In this document: piece after piece, positions 35,764 to 46,816 of the stretch
Layout of the letters: each line of letters opens with the position of its first letter
How positions within the stretch are numbered: position 1 is the stretch's first letter
DNA from: Serendipita indica DSM 11827
Taxonomy: Eukaryota; Basidiomycota; Agaricomycetes; Sebacinales; Serendipitaceae
Assembly: GCA_910890315.1 (NCBI GenBank)
Contig: CAJVGD010000042.1
Coordinates: forward strand, 1,984,001-2,048,000
DNA: 64,000 bases
Direction: 5' to 3'
The notes under the pieces: generated by a model
Databases searched by the model: none
Seen by the model: only the letters and a program-made list of their open reading frames with translations
What the model was told of the DNA's origin: nothing
Translations under genes and position numbers: made by a program

Positions 35764-36297
35764 ATGGCTACAAACGCAGAGGACGAGAAACATTTAGGAT
35801 ATCTCAGACAAGCCCTTGAAGAAGCCCGAAAATGCACACCTGTCCCAACAGCATTTTGTGTTGGGTGTGTCATCGTTGCACATCCATCTGCATCGCTCAA
35901 AGGCATCGATGAAGACGAATTGATCATCGGAAGAGGATATTCAAGAGAACTACCGGGAAACACACACGCAGAAGCAAACGCACTCGCCAAAGCCCGACAA
36001 CTCGCGACTTCCCCCTCGACGAGCGAAACGTATACCACTGCCATCGTCGAGGAGCTCCTCTCTACTGCTTCAGTCTACACGACGCTGGAACCGTGTAGCG
36101 TCCGTACGTCGGGACTCGCTCCCTGCGCAAAGGCGTTGCTCGATGCAAAGGTTAAAAGATGCTACATTGGTGCCGCTGAGCCACCAGACTTTGTAAACTG
36201 CGAGGGTGCGAATATGTTGAAAGAGGGCGGGGTCGAAGTACATTGGATAAAGGGACTCGAAGACGAGTGTCTGAAGACTGCGCGAGGCGAGTGGTAG
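35764..36297 (+). CDS. cytidine-deaminase-fold enzyme, DRAP deaminase-like (riboflavin pathway)
   Basis: A 177-residue single-exon protein. Zinc site: THAEANAL supplies His and the proton-shuttle Glu, and TLEPCSVRTSGLAPCA supplies the two cysteines (PCX8C). This long spacing and the GRGYSRELPGNTHAEA context are typical of riboflavin-type deaminases (RibD/Rib2 class, acting on diaminopyrimidine ribitol phosphates) rather than cytidine deaminases. No reductase domain is attached, so the next steps must be done by another protein. The full catalytic set is present. The ATG at 35764 lies in the context ACACCATGG. The substrate assignment is by family resemblance only. Confidence 0.85.
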   Translation: MATNAEDEKHLGYLRQALEEARKCTPVPTAFCVGCVIVAHPSASLKGIDEDELIIGRGYSRELPGNTHAEANALAKARQLATSPSTSETYTTAIVEELLSTASVYTTLEPCSVRTSGLAPCAKALLDAKVKRCYIGAAEPPDFVNCEGANMLKEGGVEVHWIKGLEDECLKTARGEW

Positions 36298-36311
36298 TGT
36301 CTACGTGACGA

Positions 36312-36771
36312 TTACTTTGGCTTGTTACTAGCTCTGTACAAAGAGATTAGAATCACGTCTCTTTTCTGGGCAAGAAACATACTTGTATGTGAATGGTTTT
36401 CGCGTCGGTGCAAACTCGCCTAACTTGTGGCCCACCATTTCCTGAGTGATCGTCACAGGATTATACATCTTTCCGTTGTGGATCATAAACTTTGCTCTGT
36501 GAGTATTTATGAGCGCTGGCGAGTCAAGTGGTCTAGAAAACCGCACCCAACAAAGTTTGGAAGGACAGTACATGCTCTTGCTTTCGTGTAAATGGGAATA
36601 TTACGTGCAATGGACTCGCGGAGATTTGGAAACGCGACAAAATAGGGACCTGACCATAGAGGACCAGCATTTCGAAGGACGAAAGAAAGCATATTAGCAC
36701 CATATAGCAATGGAGCAGGTTTACACACCCTTCCAGGCTGAACGAGAAAAGAGTCGAAGAGACGGCTTCAT
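36312..36771 (-). CDS. RSM19: mitochondrial small ribosomal subunit protein uS19m
   Basis: Mitoribosome head protein, bacterial S19 homologue. The ATG at 36771 gives [19 protein letters not shown] across the first intron, matching RS.WKGPF. Exon 2 has [20 protein letters not shown] and VG (decoding-head contact region). Exon 3 has [20 protein letters not shown] and [13 protein letters not shown], the hallmark motif of S19. A last exon codes ASNKPK and stop at 36312. It is convergent with the deaminase gene: the stops are only 14 bp apart, so the 3' UTRs must overlap. Confidence 0.94.
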
Positions 36772-37174
36772 GGTCGAACGGCCGACACCTTGAAACTTTT
36801 CCAAAATAAAACTATCCTTCTCTGAAAGATATTCAGAGGAGATTGAAGTGTGTTTTTGGCCTCCACACGCGTTTTAGCAATTGCGTAGGTCAAAGTCAGG
36901 TCCAGAATTTGTGAACAACGCTTGCTCCCTACCGCGGACTCGTTGAGACTACACGCGGGCCAAACGACATTGAATAAAACATAGAAACGGCATAAAAATC
37001 CTCAAAGGACACTGCCATACCTCGCTACACGTTTCAGCGAGCGAGCCACACGACAAGTGCGAGGCCTGAGGACTTTACAGCACAAGATCTTGCAACTCTT
37101 CGGTCCTCGAAACTCGTTGAACAATCAGTCGTATTCTATCTTGACGCCACCACTTGCTCAGAGTCGGTGAGACA
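36772..37174. other. divergent promoter RSM19/TOA2
   Basis: 403 bp between two divergent starts. It probably holds both promoters. No coding sequence was seen. Confidence 0.5.
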
Positions 37175-37804
37175 ATGTCGCAGGTTCAAAATTGGCAGAT
37201 TTATCGATGGTCAACGTACGTTTTACTCGTTAGCTTCTCATTTATACAATTTACATTCGCCCTACTTTCCCAATCCATGCTCCCCATCCGCGTTCTAATT
37301 TCTCCTCACTCTCACGGAGCACGCTCGTGATCGCGATTGCTCACTGTTTCCGTACAGTGTTGGGCTTGCTCTCCTCGATACGGTCGATGAGCTCGTCCGA
37401 GACAACATGATCTCCGTCGAAATGGCAAACATTATCATGGCTCGGGTACGTCCGTGACTGTTCCTCAGTACTTCGTTCTAATGTTCCGAAAAGTATGACG
37501 AATCCGTCTGTTCCACGTTGAGGAAGAAAGTCGACTCGAAATGCTCATTCACTGTACGTTTCCCCTCTATTCGTCCTCCCCCAATCTGACGAGCAATAAA
37601 CAGGCTAAATGCCAAACGTTCAACCTCGTCGACGAAGTGTACCGATTCTCACTCAAGAATGTGCGCTTCAAGATGGAAGCCGGCCAAGTCGTGACTGTCC
37701 CGACCATGAAGATTACCGCGCTCAAGAGTGGGACGCTTGACGAACTTGACGCTTCAGGATCATCCAACGTTGCGCCTGCAGCAGGCCCAAGCAAGAAGTC
37801 CTAA
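37175..37804 (+). CDS. TOA2: transcription initiation factor IIA small subunit (gamma)
   Basis: TFIIA gamma chain; with the alpha/beta chain it clamps TBP on TATA DNA. The ATG at 37175 gives MSQVQNWQIYRWSTVGLALL across the first intron, then DTVDELVRDNMISVEMANII (four-helix bundle) and YDESVCSTLRKKVDSKCSFT. The beta-barrel part is CQTFNLVDEVYRFSLKNVRF and VVTVPTMKITALKSG. It ends with an Ala/Ser/Pro tail and KKS before TAA at 37802. Immediately downstream another frame codes a Lys/Glu/Asp-rich stretch (to about 37893, PKKAADDGPRPLAEEKER...KKSKKGIS) that looks like a lost or frame-shifted C-terminal tail. The core is complete without it. Confidence 0.9.
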
Positions 37805-38196
37805 AAAGGCTGCAGATGATGGACCACGGCCACTGGCTGAAGAAAAGGAGCGCAAGGACGCGAAGAAAAAGTCGAAAAAGGGTATATCGTAGAGCACCAG
37901 ACCGTAATTTCTAGCTTTGCAAGTCTCTCTTGTATCTCTACCTAGCTCCGTAATTAACTCGTGGCTCTTCAATAGGACGTGCTTCACGTGATACAATGAA
38001 GAAAGAACTGTATATGAAGAGGTAGAGTAAGATTTTTTATTGGATGAACATGTAGTCCAAAAGGGAGAGCTTGTCGCAAACCATTGCTAAAGCAGGGGGA
38101 TATCGAACAGGGGTAAAATAGAGAAAGGTTACGGAAGATACATAGCTTGGTATAAACAGCGGCCAGGCGTGTTAAATCCAACAAGAGTACCTATCC
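37805..38196. other. convergent 3' spacer TOA2/WSC gene
   Basis: 392 bp. The first 90 bp hold the lysine-rich out-of-frame tail described with TOA2. Nothing else is coding by eye. Confidence 0.45.
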
Positions 38197-39534
38197 TCAC
38201 AGGCCATGGGTGTAGACGTTGACCCTCCATAATCCACCACAGACGCCTCCTCCAAGGGGACAAATGACATCGCAATCACGTCGATCCGCCACGTTGAGGG
38301 GTGCTGGGGGATCGTTGGAGCACAAGCACTCGGTCGGGGCAACGGCAGCATTGGCAAAGCCCGCATTTGCACACGCACTCGTGCACTTGTCGACGGATAG
38401 GTCACCATCGATAGCTTGTGCAGTCCACATTGCGAATGCTCCGAGGGCTGGGTCGGTGTCAAAGCATCCTTGCTCCTTAAAGTCTCCCGACACAGCTTGG
38501 GCGAAGGGTCCAGTACGTGCCTCCATATCTTCTGGCGAGAGCTGATAGATGGCAATCGCAGAATCTGCGCAAGTGTCGCTGGGAACGTCCGAGAAGAGGA
38601 ACGAGCCGCACGAGCACTTGTGTTCGGCTTGCAAACCTATGATTCCGTACCCATTTCCGAGACAAAAGTCTGCGCATTGAAGAGGAGTAACGGATTCGGA
38701 GACGAGCGAGGGTCCACGGAGCACATTGGTATTGTAGACGACATTAAGTGGGTCGAAACTGTCCACCACACAGTGGTAGTGATAGTAAGTGATGCCAGTG
38801 CTGCCGGTGATGCTCTGGGAAATGGTTGGAAGGCTGCTGGGAACTGGAGAAGCCGTCGAGCTAGGCGTGTCGGTTGCACTTGATGATGGCTCGGCACTAC
38901 TCGACGGCGTTTCAGTTTCTATAATGGTACCTCCAGTCTCCTCGGTACTACTAGTAGACGCTGTTGATGCTACCGTCGTCGTTTCTTGCGCAGGCAGATA
39001 GTAAATTTGAAAGCTCGTTGGGCCGCCGCACCATTTCTCTGCGCCGTTGCTTCCGGCACACGCACTGTTACAGTGGCCTTGGCCAACAGTGACGGCTCCA
39101 TCTCCAAGAGTATTGTCGCATATGCATTGTTCGCCCGCCAAGACACCCGCATACGCATACGGCGACGCTTCAGAGGTCGCACAGGCCGCAACGCACGTCT
39201 GGATGGAGGTCTGATTCCACGGAACTTGAACTGTCAGCACTTCATTCCCAGTCGTACTCGAAACGGAGGCGTAGCATCCAAGCAGGGTATACGCTGCCGA
39301 GCCATCGTCTCGTCGGGCCACAGAAGAGGGAGTTTCTGCTCGTTTTTTGGTTGGGAGGATTGGTTGAGGTTGCTTCAGACCATTTCGAGCTTCGAGACGC
39401 TCGACAAACGCGGCGTTATGTCGTTTGTGAATTTCGCGGGCATCAATCTGGCCGCTGACATGACCAGAAAGAGCCAATGCTGGGTAGATGACAGAAAAAA
39501 GAGTGGCAGAAAAAATGATTGTAGTTTTTGCCAT
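38197..39534 (-). CDS. secreted WSC-domain protein
   Basis: Carbohydrate-binding WSC modules on a secreted or wall-attached protein. The ATG at 39534 starts a signal peptide (MAKTTIIFSATLFSVIYPAL), which decided the start over more upstream frame. WSC 1 (about residues 85-190) shows LGCYASV, CVAACA, YAYAGVLAGEQCICDN and CNSACAGSNGAEKWCGG. A Ser/Thr-rich linker of about 60 residues follows, probably O-glycosylated. A second Cys-rich region has CADFCLGNGYGIIGLQ and CSCGSFLF, and a third has QGCFDTDPALGAF, CTSACANAGF, CLCSN and GGVCGG. No GPI signal or membrane helix is seen at the end (NVYTHGL). One exon. It may bind wall glucans or glycoproteins. Confidence 0.85.
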   Translation of the reverse strand: MAKTTIIFSATLFSVIYPALALSGHVSGQIDAREIHKRHNAAFVERLEARNGLKQPQPILPTKKRAETPSSVARRDDGSAAYTLLGCYASVSSTTGNEVLTVQVPWNQTSIQTCVAACATSEASPYAYAGVLAGEQCICDNTLGDGAVTVGQGHCNSACAGSNGAEKWCGGPTSFQIYYLPAQETTTVASTASTSSTEETGGTIIETETPSSSAEPSSSATDTPSSTASPVPSSLPTISQSITGSTGITYYHYHCVVDSFDPLNVVYNTNVLRGPSLVSESVTPLQCADFCLGNGYGIIGLQAEHKCSCGSFLFSDVPSDTCADSAIAIYQLSPEDMEARTGPFAQAVSGDFKEQGCFDTDPALGAFAMWTAQAIDGDLSVDKCTSACANAGFANAAVAPTECLCSNDPPAPLNVADRRDCDVICPLGGGVCGGLWRVNVYTHGL

Positions 39535-39695
39535 AATAATACGGCGAGGTGGTGGTTCAAAAGGCGGACGAGGTCGGGTCAGAGAAGCTGTCAGAAGCTG
39601 CGGCATGCATATGGCAACACTATCAAAAATCGATAAATGTATCACAACCGATATTCGGAGACATGTTAATCTCATCCAATAATGTACAACCTAAA

Positions 39696-42600
39696 CTATG
39701 CAGCCCCTTTGTACTTGTCCTCATTCTCCTGAAGAATGTTGGGATCCAGCGTATTTCTCAGTCCGAGAAGCGTCTCTCGAACCGCCTCGCTTGCTCCAAT
39801 CATAGGCTTGATGACAGCGATGGGGACAGCTCGGACCACGGCTCGTACAGGTCCCTACACATGTATTTAGTATATCGTGATAAATATAGGATTCACGTAC
39901 GCCTGAACCAGACTGCTCGTATACTTCCATCGGGACCGCCAATATTGTCTGAGCCGCCGCGTTGATATTCCTCGATAGGCTCTTATAAGCCGTCTTGACT
40001 CCCTGCTTGACATCCTCGGGCTGCGCAGCATAGCGAGAGATGACCGCTTGACGCTCAATCTCCTCCGAGTCCTCCAGAGCATCTGCGATGGCTGATATCC
40101 CTCCATCACTCCCACCGATAGCACTCGCTGGTCTGATGATAGGGGAAGGCATCGCTTCTCCCATGATCGTCCGACCATGAGAGCCAGGGGTGCCGTCGAA
40201 AAGAGCACCTTCTGCGCCGAGAGCTCGCTCGGCATGCTCGAGAATAACCTGTGTTCCTGTCGCGAGTTTTGCACCAAGCTTGATTGTCTCCATGGCCGTA
40301 GTCTTCATAAACGCTGCGGTTCCTTTCTGGATTCCCCTGGCGAGACGCTTGTCTTTCTTGTACTGGGCTATTGGCAGGAGCAACAGATCTGCAACACCTG
40401 TTCCGACATTGACGAGAGATCTGATAGGCGCAACTCCAGAAATAACGTCTGCGAGTTGATTGGCTTTGACATCCGGAGTCCAGAGATCGTTGAGAGTGTC
40501 ACCCAGGCGAGCCCATCCAACCATCTATAAACAATGTGAGCGACATCGGGAGCACCAGAGGGACTCACTCCTGTGAGTGTGATATGCCGCAGTGTCATCT
40601 CTGCGTCCTCAAAGTGGAAAAAGTTCATCAACTCGATTGTCTTTCCCTCTTTGAGTGCTTTATAGTCGACACGCTTAGGCTTGTAGTCCAGTTTGAGTTC
40701 GACTGGGAAAACCTCGACGCGTTCTGTTTAGTAATTAGCTTTCTGCCTGATATCTTATTGACAAAACTGACGGAAATATGTTTCTGGTTGCGGAGTAGGA
40801 GGCACTGGAGGTCGGAACCCATTGGAATCTTGAAAGCTGAAAAACTTCTTGAGAAAGTCGAGCGCGTCTTGATCCACATAGAGTCGGATAGGTAGGATCT
40901 TTGCCTGCCACAGCGTCAGAAACAGACAAGAACAAGTTCAAGAAACTTACCCTCAATCGAGCTTCTTCATCCGGTACATTCGGCGACGGTTTTACCATCT
41001 TTAGCTCGACGCGCACCATGTCAGAGTCCGTTTCGCGTTTGTTCCCCCGCGAATCTGTCCTCATCGATGTAAGGAAGTTGACCCATGTCGACGTCTTCAT
41101 ATGGTCCAGAATCTTGAGGTCTCTGACAGTCGCAAGGATATTACTCGCTACCGTGTCCTCCGGCTTGAACTTGTCAATTGCTGCATTCAGTCCTTGTACT
41201 TCAATCTCCACTTCAGACTTCTTTGAGCGTCCCCATACACGGCGTCTGCGTTTCTTGGTGTCACCCGTATGTTCGGGCGGGTGCGGTGCATTGGCAGGTA
41301 ATGTTTGCCACGACTCTTGACTCGCTGTCTCAAAGTCTTCGGCAAGGTTGGCATCGATGGCCGCGACAAGATCCTGTCCGTCCATATCTTCAATGTCTCC
41401 TTCCAGGCCGAGGTAAACCGAGTTGAATAGTAGCGCATTTGTCTTTTCAATGCTGTCGTCTGGCGCTTGTCCATTAGCCAAAAGCTGCTTGATCTTCTCA
41501 AGTCGTCTACGGATAGCTTTCACTTCTTCCTCGATGGTCTTTCTGGTGCGATGCCAGTCGTATCCACTGTGAAGGTGGACATTAATCTTGGTCTCAGAGA
41601 CCCGAACGGAAAGTGGAGAGCTGCCACGACTGAGGCAGGGTAAGCAGGTGCACCAGCAATACTGGGGACATACTCAGAATTGGTGACAGTCTCTGGAGGG
41701 AGACGATCAAAGTAGCCTTCAATGACCTTTATGGGCTCGTCCGTGAGCATCCGGATTGTATGGCCAATATCAGAGTTGATCTCGACAAACCCAGGCATCC
41801 CCCCAGTGGGCGACATCCGTCCCTCGGGATGGTCATGCGTTTCAAGATCCCCAAACTCTTCTTCAAAGTCGTATGGACGAGCTCCGCCAAACTTTGCATC
41901 AATAAACCCTGGGTTTCGAGGAATATCGTCTTCGATCAAGTCTGCTTCTGGACCAAGTTCTGGTACGCGCTTGAAAGCATTCTCCTCTAGGAAAATGGAC
42001 GCTGAGAAAATCGTTAGAGTCTGGATCATTAGGTTAGCCTGTACTCACCAGCCATACTCCTCTTCCCTTGCTTCCCAGATATTGGGATCGAAGTCCCACC
42101 TTGTGTTGGCGGCCTAGGTAGATGAGCATTCAGCACTAACAGACGCATTATACGTACGGTGCTTCCGACTTCGGAGCCAGTGTTGCAAGGTCTCCGGCTA
42201 GTGACACGAGTGCCGAGATGGTGTCCGCACAAAGGTGGAGGGCGACAATGGCATTGGATACGTCGACCTGAGTACGTGGCTCCTCTCCACTGATAATGGC
42301 CAACTGAAATTGCAGGTTATTCACGGATAGGATGAGGGCGAATCCAGATATCTAACGAGCATAAGCACCAAGGATATCAGCGAGGGATAAACACTTACTA
42401 GCCAGTAGTCGAGCCCCTTGTTGATAGGTTTCGTTTGTAGTCCCTCCGGCAAGGGTGCGGCGGTATCGTCAATGAGGAGAGTGTACAATGACCGAGCAGT
42501 AACAGCGACCGAAGTATCCGCAGACCCATTGACAAGCTCGGTGCCCACAAACACGTCTTCAACGCCCAAAATCAAACAACCAGGATGGTTAGGAGGGATG

Positions 42601-45600
42601 ACGCGGATGGAGCCATCACGGAAGTCCAGATTGAGGATCGTTCGTTCACTGGGAATCACTTGCTCAAACACCTGGCACATGTTCGTCAAACACGATCCCA
42701 CGCGAAAGAAGAAACTTACTCCTGGGGGAGCCTTGGCGAACCGGGCGAGATCCTGAGCCAACGAGAAATCGGGGTAGACGGTATAGGTAAACTTGGATGC
42801 CGTCAGGTGAACTCTCGATTGCTTCGACTTTGCATCGACAAGGGATATCGAGTCTAGCCGAAGCTCGATCATTGGGATAGATGGCCCAAACTAGGACAGC
42901 GTCAACGGCCGGTTTGCAAGATGCAATGAAACTAACCAGACGCCGTGGAGATGTAAGGGAGAGATATACGCGTGGTCCATCCGGTTCCATCTCTTGCAGA
43001 GTCGTGTCCATCACAGTCGCGATGATGACTGTTTCATCCTGGAAGAGATGAGATTACAACTCGAGCAGTATTGCATCGCATACCTTTCCATCAGGCCTCA
43101 CCTGCACAGTCGTCTCAATCCCCGCAGCCATTAATTCGACTGGTCGAATCGGAGCCTCTTCGCGTGGCACCATGAGCTTGACAAAGACTACATCACAATC
43201 AGCAAATAATTTTCGTTTGAGAGTAAATTCGCACCTTCGCCAAGGCTGAGCTTTGCAGTGAGATCGCTTCGTGGCTGGACGACCTGCTCCTCTTCTACAG
43301 CCGACGCAGTCCTATCCACAAAGTACCGGCTACCAACAAGCAAGGTTGGTGCACGACTTGTGGCCTGACTTGTAGTAGTGCTAGCCGTCTTTGGAGACAA
43401 CGCACGATCCGCCCATTGCGCCATGTCGTCTGCAAACAGCTGTAAGCCATCTAGAGGAGGTTTCTCCAATAAGCACGATATTCGCGGTATCACCACTTCT
43501 ACAGAGGTCATCGCCTGCGCGTCGGCACCCGTCGAACCGAGGTTAGATGGTGTCCCAGAACGAAGCTTTACGAGCGACTCGGAGTATAGACCTGACGATG
43601 ATGTGGCATCCTGCAGCGACTGCGTCGTCGCACATCCCACACATAAAAAGGCCACCGCTTTTGGCGCTGTCATAGGGTAAGACTTCGCTTCTGACGGTTA
43701 AGATTTACCTACCACTAGGCGCAGCATAAAACGCCAGCAACTCTCTCCACCCAACGGACAACTTGACAGGTAAAACCTCCTTCTCCTCCTTGTCAGAATC
43801 AAACCGCGCACGTCCTTTCTGGCCTCTTGTCGGCTTCTCCACAGATGCCTTGTAAAGGGTGAGATGCGGCTCGTGAATGTCGACTACGACAACTCCAGAT
43901 CGCTGACGAAGCAACTTTCGTTTCGTATACCGATCCGGCTCGGTGGACGCAGTTCGCAACTCGACTCGAATTAAAGTACACCGAACGTGGGTATTGTCAT
44001 CCTACGAGCCTTTAGTTCGGGCACTCGATAATAAAAGAAACTCACTTTAACCTCCTCCGCAGCACTGGAAAATTCTGCAATAACCATATCCTGAACTCGG
44101 TGCCTACTTGGGACATCCGGCGACGGCAACTCTACCAATCGAGCTTTAGGTGTTGTAGCAGGCGATGGAGCATCTCTGGAAGCTCGCTGAGTCGTCGCCT
44201 GCTTCCATCCTTGTCCAGCAGTCGATTTAGTCGTCCGCACCTCGACGCTCGCGGGACCGTTTGAACTCTCCGGCAAGTCCAAATATTTGATATAGCCAAG
44301 TAACCAGCTAAGCAGAACCGTATCCAAAAACAGATGGAGCGGTGCAACCTCTACACTCGTAGATCCAGAATCAAGATCGACCTGGACGATTGCCGCCTCG
44401 AGCGCTTCAGCTTCTGGCAAATTCGCAGGTGCACGAGGCTGTCTTGTAGCGGGGAGACGCGCTCGCCATAGCGAAATCTTGGGGCGACCCGCTGCAGAGA
44501 TATGCGACGCAGGGTTTGTCCAATCCTGAACGGGAACCATATACGAGTGTCCGGGCTCTTTAATCTCCACCGCAGAAGCGTCGTACTGCGCCGTCGTATG
44601 GTGGTCTACAATGAGCATTGGCGAAGCCATCCAAAACTCGGATGGTTCAGCGTCGCTAGAAGACTTTGGGACGCAATGGATAAAAAAGGCCGAAAGGTCT
44701 TTAAGACCACCGACGACGGATGGGCTTGTGGGTCCTGGTGTTAGATTAGCAGAGATGCCATCCAACTGAAGCCGCAAATGGGGTGCTTCGATATTCGACA
44801 AAGTGGACCCAAACACTCGCTCAAATATGACATCGGCATTGTCGTGTATCAGTTCAAACAAGTAGACGTGAATACCCCTCACGGAAAGGGATGCATGAAG
44901 GTTGGAGAGGAAGGGAGGTGAAGTGGTTTGACTCTTTGGTGGTCGAGGAGGCGCACGCTTGGCGCCTGCAGGTTTGAACTCGTCTGCTATCGACAGCAGC
45001 GAGTTGATATGCGTCGTTTGTAGTCCAATCGTAGCAACGCCGACCTTGACCTGGAGCTGCAACGTTTCCTTTGGAGTCTGAGCAGAAGATGCCTCTTCAT
45101 TCGATGAAGTGGCTCGTGGTGGAGGCGTGATTAGCGAGAGGACGATCGGGTCGTCGCCAAACGATAGAATACGCGTTAGAGGTGGCAAAGTGGATGATAC
45201 AGATGCTGATACAGGATGTTGTTGAACAGGGGTCGAGAATGTGGCAGGTTTAACAGGAGTCGTAGGAGACGATTCTGGAGGCGTGAGTGGTGTGTCCCTT
45301 TCTTGAAGCGGTGGGGGTGTATGTGCGCGCACAGAATTGGCGGCACTGAAAAACATGGTACTCGAGGGGTCATCGTCGTCGTCTGAATCGAGCGTCGTCG
45401 AGGCTGCACCAGGAGGCGGCGGTAAGGAGACCATACTCTGGGTCATGGACGCATCCATCTCGTCGCTCCCTTCGTCCTCCTCTTCTTGTGGTTCTAGGTC
45501 TACGGGCTTTGGTGGGGATGGAGGGGCGATGATTTGGGTAGAGCCAGACTGGACAAACTTGGAAGTATCCGGACTGCCGGTGAGAGATTGAGCCGCATCT

Positions 45601-46597
45601 TGCACAAGAGGTCGAGTAAGAGCCTCTAAACCTTGTATAGTGACCGTCCTCTTCTCTCCAGCGTACACACCGTCCGTACTCGCACCCTTCTCCTCTGTAC
45701 CATACACAATCTTGCCAACCTTCAACACGAGCTCCGTCTTGTGCTCATGTATCACTCTGACCACAATATTCGACGCCGTAAACGACAACCGTGCAAGGAC
45801 ACGTTCGACCATTTGCGCTAGCATCGACACACCCTCGACGTCTTCAATCCCACTGCCCTCTCTCCGAATCGCCGTACGCACGTGCATGTCCAACGGGTCC
45901 TCGCCAAACGGATCCAACGAACCAGGGACATGCGTCGCCATATCATCCTCGTCGTCCAGCTCCTGCTGCTGTAGCTCCTGAGGCGGCGGCGGTGGGAGTC
46001 GTACTCCAGTCTCGAGTGTGACTGAATCCCTCAACGACGCACCATCCAACTCTTCGTTGATAAACTCTTGCGCAACACTGACGACAGACTGCGCCAATCC
46101 ATCCACCGCATCTTCACCGACCTCTCCAGCCTTTGTCTCTTCTGTATTCAAGTGTTGAGACTTGTGCAAGACGAGTGTGAGGTCTAGACGATCCACGGAC
46201 AGACTCAGAGGCGCCGTGAGCAGATTCTGAAAGGGAAAGTTGACCGCCACCGAGCCTAGTACGCCATTCCGCACGCGCACAGGTAGTCCATCGAGCGATT
46301 CATTAAGTGCCTAGATAAATTACATCACAAAGAGACGCGCGTCAGCGTCCATCACGTTCAAAAGCAAAGCAAGACCAGACTGACGCGTTCATCGAGCTCG
46401 ACGTCGTTAATCTCGACGTGTCCACTGCCTAGTTGCGCAGTAATCTTATTACTATCAAGTTGCCCAGGTTTGACGAGGTGCCCGAGCGATTTCTGGAGCA
46501 CAAACGCGATGAAGCGCGTCTGGATAGAGGCCGGGAGCGCCAGAGACGGCAGAGAAAACGTTGGGATCGTAAATGGGAGAGAAATAAAGTTCAACAT
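39696..46597 (-). CDS. ATG2: autophagy-related protein 2 (lipid-transfer bridge)
   Basis: Rod-like lipid-transfer protein that feeds lipid from ER to the growing phagophore, working with Atg9 and Atg18. The ATG at 46597 opens a Chorein_N-like segment: LQKSLGHLVKPGQLDSNKI, LGSGHVEINDVELDE, then ALNESLDGLPVRVRNGVLGS and VNFPFQNLLTAPLSLSVDRL. Long acidic and Ser/Pro-rich inserts lie at 45300-46000. The C-terminal ATG2 domain is unmistakable: RSLVNVGTGVADLLLLPIAQ, then YKKDKRLARGIQKGTAAFMK and TTAMETIKLGAKLATGTQVI, later AYKSLSRNINAAAQTILAVP and MEVYE. It ends LGLRNTLDPNILQENEDKYK with GAA and stop at 39696. About fifteen introns, total length near 2,100 residues, as normal for ATG2. No break was seen. 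Confidence 0.92.
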
Positions 46598-46816
46598 TGG
46601 TCGTGGATGGCGATGGATAAACGCCGCAGGGGCGAAGAGGCCGTGACCACCATCAGTCACCAATTCCAATGCAAATTCCTTTAATCTTATTGTCATCCCA
46701 GAGCAGAGTTACATGTCCTAGAAAGCGCATCCGCCGCGGGCATATGATCCCGGATCATACACCCTAGATACTGTACACAAGAGAGTCATTCCAAATCATC
46801 CTTTTAAGCGAGTTTT

